Shown: in pieces, positions 45,577 to 55,206 of the stretch
Layout: each line of letters opens with the position of its first letter
How positions within the stretch are numbered: position 1 is the first letter of the stretch
Source: Candidatus Berkiella cookevillensis
GTDB lineage: Bacteria > Pseudomonadota > Gammaproteobacteria > Berkiellales > Berkiellaceae
Assembly: GCF_001431315.2 (NCBI RefSeq)
Contig: NZ_LKHV02000001.1
Location: 124,001 to 188,000, forward strand
Length of the DNA: 64,000 bases
Direction: 5' to 3'
The notes under the pieces: model-generated
The model's database searches: none
What the model saw: the letters and a program-made list of their open reading frames with translations, nothing else
What the model was told of the DNA's origin: nothing
Made by a program: the position numbers and the translations under genes

Positions 45577-45870
45577 ATGGAAAATTTTATTAGCGTAGAA
45601 GAATTGAAAGAAAAACTTAGTCAGCATGAGCCTCTGCATTTGCTGGATGTGCGTACGCTAGAAGAGCATCAACATTTCAATATTGGTGGTCAACTGATTC
45701 CTATTCAAGAATTAGCCTTTAGATTAAATGAAATCCCTACAGATAAGCCCATTATTGTCTATTGTCGCTCTGGACAACGCAGCCAAATGGCTGTTGATAT
45801 GCTGGCGCAAGTAGGGATTGATGCTCAAAATTTACTAGGCGGAATGATTGCTTGGCAACAAATGTTGTAG
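45577..45870 (+). CDS. Single-domain rhodanese-like protein
   Basis: 97 residues. LLDVRTLEEHQHFNIGG is the rhodanese start. The active-site loop is CRSGQRS with Cys63, and the end is NLLGGMIAWQ. GlpE/PspE-like size. It may transfer sulfane sulfur; partner unknown. Confidence 0.92.
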   Translation: MENFISVEELKEKLSQHEPLHLLDVRTLEEHQHFNIGGQLIPIQELAFRLNEIPTDKPIIVYCRSGQRSQMAVDMLAQVGIDAQNLLGGMIAWQQML

Positions 45871-45898
45871 TTGAAAGATTATTTCACTGCGCATGCAG

Positions 45899-45920
45899 GA
45901 GCCGACAGTGGCGTCGGCTC
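45899..45920. terminator. Hairpin between convergent rhodanese and pyrC'
   Basis: GAGCCGAC-AGTGGC-GTCGGCTC, an 8-bp GC-rich stem followed on the plus strand by TTCTAT. It lies between two converging genes and could serve both, though T-runs are short. Confidence 0.6.
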
Positions 45921-45927
45921 TTCTATA

Positions 45928-47196
45928 TCAAGCCGAAAAAACAATCTGGCCGTTGATCAACGTATGTGTTACTTTTCCTGGTATTTGCCAGTCTTTGAAG
46001 GGAGAGTTTTTACCTTTACTGAGCATGGTGTCTGCTGTCAGGGTCCAATATTTGTTTGGATTTAGAATGCAAATATTGGCATTCTTGCCAATGGAGAGTG
46101 AACCTTCTGGCAAATCAAAAATGCGTGCGGGATTAGTCGTAATAGCATTTACAAAGGTCATAGCATCTAATTTACCTTGCTCTACTAAATACAAGCCGAG
46201 CGATAAAAAGCTGTCAATAGCAGAAAGACCCGGTGTTGTTTCGCCGAAAGGTGCTAATTTTGCCATAGAATCTAAAGGTCGATGATCACTGCAAATGGCA
46301 TCAATCGTTTTATTTTGTAAACCATGTAACAATCCAAGTTGATCGCTTTGACTGCGTAAAGGAGGAGATAAATGGCAGTTGCCATCGAATTCTAAAAGAT
46401 CCATCTCAGTTAAAAGCAGTGAGTGCATCGCGACATCTGCCGTTATGTTTAAGCCTTTTTGTTTGGCTTGAGCTATAAGCTCAACAGCCTGATGGCTTGA
46501 AAGACACGTAAAATGTGCTTTGAGCTGCGTTTCTTCTATCAATGCCAAATGCTCTTGAATTGCAATGGTTTCAGCTGTGTAAGAAATACTTGGTAGACCT
46601 AAACGTGTTGCGACAACACCATCATGCGCGCAGCCTGCATGGCTCAAATCATAGTCTTGCGGTTGAATAATGACAGGAATGTTAAGACTAGACGCATAGG
46701 AATAACAAGACTTGAGAAAGGCTTTATTTTTAAGGGGGGCTTGCGCTTGGCTTAATGCAATGCATCCAACTGCTTTTAAGAGGCTATAATCGGTCATTTT
46801 TTCGCCGCTAAGACCTTTGGTGAGTGCAGCAATAGAGTATAAACGAGGGGGCACACTTTCATCTTCATGTTGTATGCGAATCAGATCATTGGGATGATCG
46901 ATGATGCGGTCACCGTCAGGTGGAATGCAAAGTGCAGTCATACCTTTTTTAACAGCGACTTGTGCCTCGTGTCTGAGTGTTGTCCCATGTGGATGTTTAA
47001 CATGGGGCCTATTACAGAGATCGACAATTCCTGGAATAACCCATTGTGAAGTTGCATCGATGGTTGTGTCTGCTTGAAAGCCTACTGGCGTAGTGCCAAC
47101 ATGCTGAATTTTTCCATCCTCTATGCAAATATCTGTGATTTTATCAATTTGATTTTGAGGATCAATGATACGCCCATTTTTAATTAATAATTTCAT
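45928..47196 (-). CDS. pyrC': Dihydroorotase-like PyrC' (metal ligands missing)
   Basis: 422 residues, class I dihydroorotase fold. The place of the zinc-binding HxH (usually DxHVHLREPG) reads [13 protein letters not shown] at about 59-71, so the ligand pair is lost. Later blocks are also altered ([10 protein letters not shown] where active enzymes have TDHAPH). This matches the non-catalytic PyrC' of Pseudomonas, which is needed to assemble aspartate transcarbamoylase. The start overlaps the pyrB stop by four bases. An active PyrC must lie elsewhere. Confidence 0.9.
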   Translation of the reverse strand: MKLLIKNGRIIDPQNQIDKITDICIEDGKIQHVGTTPVGFQADTTIDATSQWVIPGIVDLCNRPHVKHPHGTTLRHEAQVAVKKGMTALCIPPDGDRIIDHPNDLIRIQHEDESVPPRLYSIAALTKGLSGEKMTDYSLLKAVGCIALSQAQAPLKNKAFLKSCYSYASSLNIPVIIQPQDYDLSHAGCAHDGVVATRLGLPSISYTAETIAIQEHLALIEETQLKAHFTCLSSHQAVELIAQAKQKGLNITADVAMHSLLLTEMDLLEFDGNCHLSPPLRSQSDQLGLLHGLQNKTIDAICSDHRPLDSMAKLAPFGETTPGLSAIDSFLSLGLYLVEQGKLDAMTFVNAITTNPARIFDLPEGSLSIGKNANICILNPNKYWTLTADTMLSKGKNSPFKDWQIPGKVTHTLINGQIVFSA

Positions 47197-48146
47197 TGAT
47201 CCCTCGCTTGAGATAGTAGCGACATAACAGCCATGCGTACAGCAACCCCATTGGTTACTTGATCTAAGATAGCCGCATTGGGGCTATCTGCAATATCCGA
47301 TTGTATTTCGACACCACGATTAATAGGGCCTGGATGTACAATAAGGGCGTTGGGATGTGCTAACTTCAATGAGTCTTCGGTGAGGCCATACATGCGATAA
47401 TAGGCGTTACCTTCTGGTAAGAGGCCTTGTTGCATTCTTTCTGTTTGTAAGCGTAGCATCATAATCACGTCCACATCTTTTAATCCTTTTGTGAGATCAT
47501 AATAGACGTTTACGCCTAATGATTCAGGGTAAGAGGGCAGTAGTGTTTTGGGGCCAATGATGCGAATTTCTTTTGCGCCCAATAAATGTAGAGCATGAAT
47601 TTGTGAACGTGCTACGCGAGAATGTTTAATATCACCGACAATGGCAACATTCAATTTATGAAAATCACCTCGATGTTTTCGAATGGTAAACATATCTAAG
47701 AGTGCTTGCGAAGGATGCGCATGCCATCCATCACCTGCATTGATGACAGATACACCTGGCATGACATGTTGTGCCACAAAATGTGCTGCACCACTTTGCA
47801 TATGGCGGATGACGATGATATGACATTGCATGGCTTCAATATTGCGTACTGTGTCTCTGAGTGATTCGCCTTTGCTCGTTGCAGAATTTTGTACATTCAA
47901 ATTTAAAATATTTGCAGAAAGCCGTTTGCCCGCTAATTCAAAGGTAGAACGGGTACGTGTGCTATTTTCAAAGAATAAATTCGCGATGGTTTTACCCTTT
48001 AAGCGATCGCTTTGAATGATTTGTTTGGTTTTAGGATCAAAAAATTCTTCAGCAAGATCCAGAATGCGGAGCAGGGTGGTTTTATTTAAGCCATCTATTG
48101 TTAATAAGTGTTTTAACTGGCCGGACGGTGTCAATTGTAAAGACAT
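47193..48146 (-). CDS. pyrB: Aspartate carbamoyltransferase catalytic chain
   Basis: 317 residues. [19 protein letters not shown] is the carbamoyl-phosphate loop, [11 protein letters not shown] the second site, [11 protein letters not shown] the Asp-binding stretch and [11 protein letters not shown] the end motif. It makes carbamoyl-aspartate in pyrimidine synthesis. It lies five bases after yqgF and is coupled to pyrC'. No pyrR is present between yqgF and pyrB, unlike Pseudomonas. Confidence 0.96.
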   Translation of the reverse strand: MSLQLTPSGQLKHLLTIDGLNKTTLLRILDLAEEFFDPKTKQIIQSDRLKGKTIANLFFENSTRTRSTFELAGKRLSANILNLNVQNSATSKGESLRDTVRNIEAMQCHIIVIRHMQSGAAHFVAQHVMPGVSVINAGDGWHAHPSQALLDMFTIRKHRGDFHKLNVAIVGDIKHSRVARSQIHALHLLGAKEIRIIGPKTLLPSYPESLGVNVYYDLTKGLKDVDVIMMLRLQTERMQQGLLPEGNAYYRMYGLTEDSLKLAHPNALIVHPGPINRGVEIQSDIADSPNAAILDQVTNGVAVRMAVMSLLSQARDQ

Positions 48147-48151
48147 AATGT

Positions 48152-48598
48152 TTAACTAGAACGTTCATATGCAATAGAATTAAGCCATGATTCTAATATA
48201 ATTGCAGCACTAATGCGATCGATTTCAGCTTTATTGTGGCGAGAAGGGCGCGCTTTATCACGTATTGTTTCGCGTGCGGCCACACTAGTTAGTCGTTCTT
48301 CTATAAAATACACAGGTTTTTGATAGCGTTGTTGCAAGCTTTCACCGAAGTGCTTTGCCTGTATACTGGTTTTTGAATGTTTGCCATCTGGCTGCAACGC
48401 TAAGCCCACAATGAATCCATCGGGTTGCCATTCTTGCACCAAACGATCCAGTAGCTGCCAATTCGGTTTCTCATCGAGCATTTTAAGGGTTGTTAATGGC
48501 TGAGCGGTGCCCGTAATGGTTTGACCGAGCGCAATACCTAAATATTTCGAGCCAAAATCAAAACCCATGTAAGTTTTAGGTGAATCTTTCGTGTACAT
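48152..48598 (-). CDS. yqgF: YqgF/RuvX RNase-H-fold protein
   Basis: 148 residues. [16 protein letters not shown] has the first catalytic Asp, [15 protein letters not shown] the Gly-rich middle, and [11 protein letters not shown] the Glu motif. An anti-terminator or pre-16S rRNA nuclease by family knowledge. In the yqgE-yqgF-pyrB-pyrC' operon. Confidence 0.94.
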   Translation of the reverse strand: MYTKDSPKTYMGFDFGSKYLGIALGQTITGTAQPLTTLKMLDEKPNWQLLDRLVQEWQPDGFIVGLALQPDGKHSKTSIQAKHFGESLQQRYQKPVYFIEERLTSVAARETIRDKARPSRHNKAEIDRISAAIILESWLNSIAYERSS

Positions 48599-48629
48599 AT
48601 CAAAAGGGTATTATTGTGCCATTTAAGTA

Positions 48630-49199
48630 TTAAGCGTGACCTATTTCAAAAGAGAGACAATCCATATCTACGCCAAGCAGAGCGCCTGCCGCGCGCCAAC
48701 GATTTTCCATAGGGATATCAAACAAAACTTGAGGATCAGCGGGGCCACATAGCCAGCTATTTTCTGCAATTTCTTTTTCAAGCTGCCCACTTTCCCAGCC
48801 GGCATATCCTAATGCCACAATAATATCACGGGGGCCACGGTGATCGGCAATAGCTTCTAAAATATCTTTTGAAGTTGTAATGCTAATCTGTGTATTAAGT
48901 GCGAGTGAAGATTCCCAGTGATCTTTTTGATTGGGGCGATGTAATACAAAGCCTCTTTCTTGTTGGATTGGTCCCCCTGCTAATACGGGTGTATGTAAGA
49001 CTCTTTGGTCTTGTGTGCGAATGTTCATATTATCGAGCACATCGCCTAATTCTAAATGCAGCGGTGTATTGATAATGATACCCATTGCGCCTTCTGGAGA
49101 GTGTTCACAAATGTAGATCACTGTATGAGCAAAATTAGGATCTTGCATGGAAGGCATAGCAATGAGAAAGTGATTTTGAAGTGACGTATATACACCCAT
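48630..49199 (-). CDS. yqgE: YqgE/AlgH protein
   Basis: 189 residues. NHFLIAMPSMQDPNFAHTVIYICEH starts the family, with GAMGIIINTPL, VLAGGPIQQERGFVLH and GYAGWESGQLEKEI following. Function unclear; it co-occurs with yqgF. The 159-bp region upstream contains a possible promoter (TTCAAG, 18 nt, TATAAG). Confidence 0.95.
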   Translation of the reverse strand: MGVYTSLQNHFLIAMPSMQDPNFAHTVIYICEHSPEGAMGIIINTPLHLELGDVLDNMNIRTQDQRVLHTPVLAGGPIQQERGFVLHRPNQKDHWESSLALNTQISITTSKDILEAIADHRGPRDIIVALGYAGWESGQLEKEIAENSWLCGPADPQVLFDIPMENRWRAAGALLGVDMDCLSFEIGHA

Positions 49200-49358
49200 G
49201 CAATACTCATAATTTTTAATTAACTTATAATGTCATATTACTATGTTCTTGAACTAAGTTATAGAGGAAATATACTCATTAAGTGCCAATTATGCTTGGC
49301 TCACATTCTTTAGGTACTGTTAGGATAGGCATCATGCTAATTTTGGACTCTTTTCTCA

Positions 49359-50120
49359 TTAGCTTGGTATTTTTAGGCTGCCTCTAAAATCCCAGGTTCG
49401 AATAATCTCTACTCTGTCATGTTCTTGCAACATGCTAATAGGAATTGGTTCAAAAGGTTGTGCTTTTTTGACGATTGCAAGTGCGGCAGCATCCAGTAAT
49501 GTACTACCAGAAGATTGGCGCACTACCACTTCTTGTACCTGCCCTTCTTTATTTAATGCAACTAATAAGCGTACTTTGCCAGTAATATTTTTTTGTAATG
49601 CTTCTTGTGGATAGAATTCACTGCCTACGGCTTCTATGTATTGCTGCCAACGATATAAGTAAGCCGCATCTTCGTGTTGATGAGCTGCTGCAGATATTAT
49701 TTTTCTGCGCAGCATATGTGGCTGCATAGGAGTGGCTTTATCTGTTTGAGTATAAGATAAGGTGAAGTCATCTCCTTGGAGTGCAATAATTTTATCCGTG
49801 TTTTCTATTGAGTACTTTACAACGGGTGTAAAAAAAAAGGTATGACTGCCTTGTGGCTCTGTATCCAGAGAGCCTGCATGATCAAAGAGACCTAAATAAT
49901 TTGCATGTGTGGGTGGCGCGCTTTTTTCTAAACTGATACTGACTGCACGTTGAGAATGTTCTTTGATGTGTTTTATGGCTTTTATGATAGGTGCAAAATC
50001 AACCGTTAATAAAATGAAAACGTGCAACAAAGCAGCCACAATGAGTAAATAAATCAGTCTACGGCCTGGGTAATATAATATTGCTTCACTGTTACTTAAA
50101 GATAAAAGATGCTGATTCAT
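49359..50120 (-). CDS. TonB-like energy transducer
   Basis: 253 residues from ATG 50120; the frame is open to an ATG at 50177, but that part lies in a repeat fragment. One N-terminal span (LIYLLIVAALLHVFILLTV), a periplasmic linker and a C-terminal TonB domain (YPQEALQKNITGKVRLLVAL, VRQSSGSTLLDAAALAIVKKAQPFEPIP). The usual Pro/Lys-rich linker is reduced. It probably transmits proton-motive force to outer-membrane receptors, though no exbB, exbD or receptor gene is near. A TonB gene holds the same position next to yqgE in Pseudomonas. Confidence 0.88.
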   Translation of the reverse strand: MNQHLLSLSNSEAILYYPGRRLIYLLIVAALLHVFILLTVDFAPIIKAIKHIKEHSQRAVSISLEKSAPPTHANYLGLFDHAGSLDTEPQGSHTFFFTPVVKYSIENTDKIIALQGDDFTLSYTQTDKATPMQPHMLRRKIISAAAHQHEDAAYLYRWQQYIEAVGSEFYPQEALQKNITGKVRLLVALNKEGQVQEVVVRQSSGSTLLDAAALAIVKKAQPFEPIPISMLQEHDRVEIIRTWDFRGSLKIPS

Positions 50121-50147
50121 GTGTAGTACTACGTTTTCCTTGTCTAG

Positions 50148-50190
50148 CTGACATTGTCCCTTGCTGGTAAAAATCATGTGCTGTGACTAT
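50148..50190 (-). repeat. MITE-like fragment, copy D
   Basis: Read on the minus strand, ATAGTCACAGCACATGAT followed by TTTTACC, GCAAGGG and ACAATGTCAG matches the left end and first internal block of copy A almost base for base, then similarity stops. The rest of the element is missing. It lies in the divergent gap between the TonB-like and CheW-like genes. Confidence 0.65.
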
Positions 50191-50215
50191 GGCATGATTA
50201 GAACATGCTAAAATT

Positions 50216-50845
50216 ATGTTAGATAGTTATACTAAAATGGTTGTGCCATGCACAAATATATCCAGTATGGGTAATCATTGTACCGCATTTGAATATTTAC
50301 AGTCTCTAGCCGTCCCCATGATGACGGAGGTTAAGGACAAAGTATTGCCAACACAAGAATGGTCGGGACTGGCTTTTTATTCAGATTCGATTCTGTTTGC
50401 AAGCAAGACAAGTTTTGTGGAGGCTGTTATTCCCTTTGAATATCTTTATCCCTTGCCAATGCATTTAGAGGGATTCATTGGTATGGGTAGCTATAGAGAT
50501 AAAATTTTTGCGGTTTTAGATTTGAAAGCATTATTTTGGAAAAAAAGCAGTGTCTATAATGCAGATTCTAGAATTATCATTTGCCGTTACCAAGAACAGA
50601 GAATTGGGGTTTTAGTTTGTCGTTGTTTAGGTTTGAGAAGATTTAATTTAAGTACTAAGACGCAAGTTGAATTAAGCCAACAAGTGCCCTATCAACGTTT
50701 TGTAAAACATTTATTTTATGCAGAGGGTGAACGTTTTGCTGTATTGGATATGGCAAAACTGTTTGGAGAAATTCAAATTGGAAATCTTATAAAAAAAGAA
50801 AAAAATACTGTGACCAAAAACATAAAAAATTATGATAATGAGTGA
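50216..50845 (+). CDS. CheW-like coupling protein (PilI-type)
   Basis: 209 residues with a CheW-like fold: [41 protein letters not shown] is the core pair of strands with the typical G-x-x-x-x-R and DL/LF ends. It lacks an obvious ribosome-binding site at ATG 50216, so a later start (50237 or 50267) is possible. First gene of a chemosensory operon; its stop overlaps the receptor start by four bases when GTG 50842 is used. Confidence 0.85.
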   Translation: MLDSYTKMVVPCTNISSMGNHCTAFEYLQSLAVPMMTEVKDKVLPTQEWSGLAFYSDSILFASKTSFVEAVIPFEYLYPLPMHLEGFIGMGSYRDKIFAVLDLKALFWKKSSVYNADSRIIICRYQEQRIGVLVCRCLGLRRFNLSTKTQVELSQQVPYQRFVKHLFYAEGERFAVLDMAKLFGEIQIGNLIKKEKNTVTKNIKNYDNE

Positions 50846-52155
50846 GTAGTATGATCAAAAAGAAACGTTTTTCCTTCTATCATATGGCCTCTTTGGGAAC
50901 CATTTTATTTGAAATCGCATTTTTTGGATCCTTATGGGTTGCTAGTACCGATTGGACACTTACACAACTCATCAGCCAAATTGAATCTTTTTGGATGTTC
51001 TTTGCCATTGGTAATTTCTTCTTATTTCTTGCGTTTTTGATTTATGTGATTATTTATAAATTTCAAAAAGTGAATAAAACATTAAATGAAACAGTAGAGC
51101 AAAATAAAATAAACTCCGAAGCAGTTTGGCAGCTCTTAGAAGAATTGTCTAAATTATCAGAGGGTGATTTAACCATTTATTTATCAGAAGGGAATGATCT
51201 AACAGGTGCGATAGCAAAAACAGTTAATTATGCTTTAAAAGCACTGCGAGAATTAGTGTTGACCATTTATCATGCAACTGAGAATGTAAATCAACAGACA
51301 GTAATTGCGCAAAAAGTAATTGAATTGAATGCGCTCAAAAGCGAGCTGCAGCGTAAAGAAAATTATTCTGCAATGCAGGCCATTAATCGTATTATCAAAT
51401 CTATTAATGTTGTATCAGAAGGTGCGCTCAAAAGTAAAGAAGTGGCAGATAATTCTGTGGATATTGCCAAGTCAGGTGCAACCATTGTACAAAACTCAGT
51501 GCAAAGTATGGAGAAAATTAAAGAGCATATACAAGAAACTCAAAGCCAAATTAAAAAACTGGGATTGAGTACACAAGTGATTGGTGACACCATTAGCTTG
51601 ATTGATGATATTACAGAGCAAACGAATATTTTGGCAATTAATGCCGCTATTCAAGCAGCAATGGCAGGAGAGGCGGGACGAGGCTTTGCCGTTGTTGCGG
51701 AAGAAGTGCAGCGTTTGGCAGAGCGTTCAAATCATGCGACACGACAAATTAAAGCGATTGTGAATACCATTAAAGAAGATACCTATGAGTCTATTCGTTT
51801 AATGGATCAGAGTAATCTTGAGGTTGGTCAAGGTGTAAGACTTGCGCACGATGCGGGGCTTGCGCTAGAGAAAATCGAAAATGTTTCTGTGGAACTCTTT
51901 AAACTTATTGAGGGTATTTCTTTAGAAGCAAAAGATCAAGCCAAAACTTCTGAGACGATCGCAGATAATATGAACAGAATTGATACAAATGCGGATGAAG
52001 TGCATTCAGGCACACAAAAAACACAAGAGACGATTGAGAGACTCATTGAATTAGCCGCAGATTTAAATAAATCGATTGCAGGATTTAAGTTGCCAGCTCA
52101 GCGTGTTGAAGCGCCTTTTTCATCATTGACTCGAAAAGCAGTTGGGTCAGAGTAA
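50842..52155 (+). CDS. Methyl-accepting chemotaxis protein (PilJ-like) lacking a periplasmic sensor
   Basis: 437 residues (GTG 50842; ATG 50851 is an alternative). Two spans (about 16-36 and 49-72) are separated by only about 12 residues, so there is no periplasmic ligand domain, unlike PilJ. A HAMP-like linker (about 75-140) and a signalling coiled coil follow, with the tip [31 protein letters not shown]. It must sense inside the membrane or through its partners. No methyltransferase or methylesterase gene is beside it. Confidence 0.92.
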   Translation: MSSMIKKKRFSFYHMASLGTILFEIAFFGSLWVASTDWTLTQLISQIESFWMFFAIGNFFLFLAFLIYVIIYKFQKVNKTLNETVEQNKINSEAVWQLLEELSKLSEGDLTIYLSEGNDLTGAIAKTVNYALKALRELVLTIYHATENVNQQTVIAQKVIELNALKSELQRKENYSAMQAINRIIKSINVVSEGALKSKEVADNSVDIAKSGATIVQNSVQSMEKIKEHIQETQSQIKKLGLSTQVIGDTISLIDDITEQTNILAINAAIQAAMAGEAGRGFAVVAEEVQRLAERSNHATRQIKAIVNTIKEDTYESIRLMDQSNLEVGQGVRLAHDAGLALEKIENVSVELFKLIEGISLEAKDQAKTSETIADNMNRIDTNADEVHSGTQKTQETIERLIELAADLNKSIAGFKLPAQRVEAPFSSLTRKAVGSE

Positions 52156-52158
52156 GCT

Positions 52159-53973
52159 ATGTCATCACATGATAATTTGCAGTCAGAGGGGGGCAATACC
52201 ATATTGCCTGCTGTCGATGCAAATCTTTTGGCTATTTTTCAAGACGAGGCAACAGACTTAGCTTCGAATATTCTCATCAATTTTCAACAATTTATTGTTA
52301 CGCCTGAAGCAAAGAAGTTATTATCCATTACAAGAGACTTGCATACTTTAAAAGGATGTGCACAGCTTATTGCTTATACTGGCTTGGTTGAGATTGTACA
52401 TTTGCTAGAATCTGTCTTTAAAGACAAAGATGTGCAGAGTATAAAATTGGATTCATATAGTATCAGCGCAGTTGAATCAGCCATTTTTTTTATGACAGAT
52501 GTGATTAGTCAAATTCATACCAGAAATGCACCCTTCCCCTCTGACTCAATTATGATGCCGTTGACTCAACTTAAAGAGAAGACAAGGATTAGGGCACAAT
52601 TCAACAAAGATAATGTTGAGCTGACATATAACAATCCTCAAGCAGTGATTGATACATCACTGTTTAAATTAACATTGCAAGATATGGATTATATTAGTCA
52701 GCAAGCACAAGATATTAAAAAAGGATATTCAGAGTTAAAATGGGAATATTTGAATATTATTCCTAAAATTGAATCGCTTAAAAATAATATAAAAAAATTA
52801 GATTTGGTCTTAAATAAAATTGCTAAAGATATTCCAACCGATGAGCAGTTATTAAGCAAAGAAGCATTAGAGGGCTTGCATATAGACATGACTGATTTGA
52901 CAGTTCTCTTGCATAATATGGATTTTATGGGAAAACATCAAAGAAAAGCATTTCAGCATCTGGAAGAAAAGCTGATGAGCGTGCGCCTCATTAGTTTTAG
53001 TGGCTATGTTCCGCGATTGAAGAAAACAACGGCGCAAGTTGCTGAAAAATTAAATAAGAAGATAGAGTTTGTTGCTGAGCAAGTAGATGCTGAAGTAGAT
53101 AAACGTATTCTAGAAAAATTAATGCCTGCTTTTGAACATTTGATTCGAAATGCCATTGATCATGGTATTGAACCTGAATCCGATAGAATCAAAGCAAATA
53201 AAAATGCAATAGGACATATCTATTTTTCGGTAAAACGAGAAGGTAGTAACATTGTTTTTATGATTATGGATGATGGTAAAGGCATCGATATTCCGGCAAT
53301 TCAAAAAAAAGCTATTGAAAATAAAATGATTGAACCGAATACAGTGTTAGATAAGCGAACTGTCATTCATTTATTGTTGCAGCAAGGTTTCACGACACGC
53401 TCAATTATCTCTGATATTTCAGGTAGAGGAATTGGTATGGATGTGGTGGATCACATTGTTAAAAGTTTGGGGGGCAGAATGGAAATCGACTTTAAAGCCG
53501 GAAGCTTTACGGTGATGAAGTTATACGTTCCTGCAGTGCAAAGCCAACATTTAAGTGTGCTGTTCCAAATTAATGATATACGATATGCAATTTTTGCATT
53601 GAATCTCATTGGTGTGGTCAGAATCAAGACAACAGAAAATATGGCGGTACCGTCACACATTCGTTATGCTAACAAGACATATCCGTTATTTCATATGCAT
53701 AGTATATTTGAGCTTGATATCGATTCAGAAGCAGTGCATACAGAAAAGAAAGAATTCTATTTTGCAGTGATTGTTGATCATCCTGAGCAGCCATTTGCGA
53801 TTTTAGTAGATAGAATGTTAGGCGCAAGAGAAATTGTTGTTCATTCCTTGCAGCATATTGTGCGTGCTTTTGCCAAATTTCAAGGCGCTGCTATTTTGTC
53901 CAATGGACAACTTGTTTATTGCTTAGAACCCAATGAAATGTATATGGCATTATTAGCACAAGGCCTTTTATGA
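52159..53973 (+). CDS. CheA-type histidine kinase with one HPt domain, no receiver
   Basis: 604 residues. HPt domain (about 20-130) with phospho-His62 in HTLKG, a middle region with coiled-coil character (about 165-270), an ATPase domain with NAIDHGIE, DDGKGID and GRGIGMDVV, and a C-terminal CheW domain (about 455-600). ChpA of Pseudomonas has about eight Xpt/HPt domains and a receiver; this version is much reduced. It starts three bases after the MCP stop and overlaps the next gene by four bases. The cognate receiver is not in the window. Confidence 0.93.
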   Translation: MSSHDNLQSEGGNTILPAVDANLLAIFQDEATDLASNILINFQQFIVTPEAKKLLSITRDLHTLKGCAQLIAYTGLVEIVHLLESVFKDKDVQSIKLDSYSISAVESAIFFMTDVISQIHTRNAPFPSDSIMMPLTQLKEKTRIRAQFNKDNVELTYNNPQAVIDTSLFKLTLQDMDYISQQAQDIKKGYSELKWEYLNIIPKIESLKNNIKKLDLVLNKIAKDIPTDEQLLSKEALEGLHIDMTDLTVLLHNMDFMGKHQRKAFQHLEEKLMSVRLISFSGYVPRLKKTTAQVAEKLNKKIEFVAEQVDAEVDKRILEKLMPAFEHLIRNAIDHGIEPESDRIKANKNAIGHIYFSVKREGSNIVFMIMDDGKGIDIPAIQKKAIENKMIEPNTVLDKRTVIHLLLQQGFTTRSIISDISGRGIGMDVVDHIVKSLGGRMEIDFKAGSFTVMKLYVPAVQSQHLSVLFQINDIRYAIFALNLIGVVRIKTTENMAVPSHIRYANKTYPLFHMHSIFELDIDSEAVHTEKKEFYFAVIVDHPEQPFAILVDRMLGAREIVVHSLQHIVRAFAKFQGAAILSNGQLVYCLEPNEMYMALLAQGLL

Positions 53974-54368
53974 ATAATCTTGCAAGAATATTGATTTTTC
54001 AGCACAATACAATCAAATTCATTACACCATTGAGCACTTTTGATAGCATTCTTCCAAACATGCAAATTCGCAAAGATGAGCATCGTTTTTATATTGTACA
54101 CAAAGAAGAAAAAATTCCTTTTTTGACCTATTATAAAAATGAGTCCATAGAAGATAAATATGCGTTGATCGTCTTGTTAAGAATGAGAGTAGATCAGGAA
54201 ATTAGAAAAATTGCACTTGGTATCGATGCGGTGCCGATCTTTGCTGAAATAGATTGTAATCATATTGTGTGGAAAACAGAATCTGAATTGTTGGTTACAA
54301 TAATAGTAAATGATCAACCACCCGTATTGGCAAACTTATTAGATATTAAATTGTTAAAAGGCTTATAA
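53970..54368 (+). CDS. Small CheW-like or ChpC-like protein, last gene of chemosensory operon
   Basis: 132 residues. It overlaps the CheA stop (ATGA). The C-terminal half (YALIVLLRMRVDQEIRKIALGIDAVPIF and LLDIKLL) resembles CheW strands, and ChpC of the Pseudomonas Chp system is a small CheW homologue. Similarity by eye is weak, so the identity is an inference from position and layout. Confidence 0.6.
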   Translation: MNNLARILIFQHNTIKFITPLSTFDSILPNMQIRKDEHRFYIVHKEEKIPFLTYYKNESIEDKYALIVLLRMRVDQEIRKIALGIDAVPIFAEIDCNHIVWKTESELLVTIIVNDQPPVLANLLDIKLLKGL

Positions 54369-54436
54369 ACGCTGCTATTATCTACCTCCTAAACTCTATA
54401 AGCTAAGGAGAGTGCTCTAGGATGAGGCGCGTGTTC

Positions 54437-55159
54437 TTACAAATCGCCAAAGATCCCCTGTAAAAGGCTTACTGCGGTAACACTGGCTGTTTCCGTGCGC
54501 AGTATTCTTGGCCCCAGACTTAATGCAATAAAGCCATGGCTCTTTAAGCACTGCACTTCATCATCACTCCAGCCACTTTCTGGGCCTACTGCAATTCTGA
54601 AATGGCTGTGTGGTTTTAGGGATTTGATAGAGGTGCTGCTCTTGGGATCAAAAAAAACAGAAATCCCTTCAAAATTTTGGAGGGCCCATGCGTTTAGCGG
54701 TTGAGGTTGATGTACCAAGGGTATACTTGTTCTGCCACTCTGTTCGCAAGCAGAGATTGCTATGCGTTCCCAATGCGTTTGTCGTTTTTCTTTCCGAGCA
54801 TTTTCAAGTTTAATCATGCTTCTTTGTGTTTCAAGAGGTGTAATCGTTGTGACGCCTAATTCAGATGTTTTCTGTATGACCCAGTCCATTTTGTCTGTAC
54901 GTGCCAAGCCATGTCCTAAATGTATCTGTAAACTTGATTCTCGATTGATTAATTGATAATCAATTAACTGAACCATGATGCTTTTTTTGAGATGTTTAAT
55001 TTGAGCTAAATATTCTCCACCTTCACCATTGAAGAGAAAGATTTGATCATTTTCTTTTAGACGCAAGACTTTGCCAACATAATGACTGGCTTCGCTATCT
55101 AAAGAGAGCACTTGGTTTTTAGAGAGAGAAGTCGGATAGTAAATTCTGGGTATAAACAT
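54437..55159 (-). CDS. rsmE: 16S rRNA m3U1498 methyltransferase RsmE
   Basis: 240 residues. Start MFIPRIYYPTSLSKNQ, N-terminal PUA-like domain, then the SPOUT fold with VIQKTSELGVTTITPLETQRS, ISACEQSGRTSIP, AVGPESGWSDDEV and SLGPRILRTETAS, the knot-forming SAM site. It methylates U1498 in 16S rRNA. Confidence 0.95.
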   Translation of the reverse strand: MFIPRIYYPTSLSKNQVLSLDSEASHYVGKVLRLKENDQIFLFNGEGGEYLAQIKHLKKSIMVQLIDYQLINRESSLQIHLGHGLARTDKMDWVIQKTSELGVTTITPLETQRSMIKLENARKEKRQTHWERIAISACEQSGRTSIPLVHQPQPLNAWALQNFEGISVFFDPKSSTSIKSLKPHSHFRIAVGPESGWSDDEVQCLKSHGFIALSLGPRILRTETASVTAVSLLQGIFGDL

Positions 55160-55206
55160 CGTAATGATTCACGCCAAATAAAAAAATATCTATAAAACTA
55201 GGTATT

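Noticed and set aside
49385-49410. GGTTCGAATAATC resembling a tRNA T-loop
   Set aside because: It lies inside the TonB-like coding sequence with no acceptor stem or anticodon arm around it.
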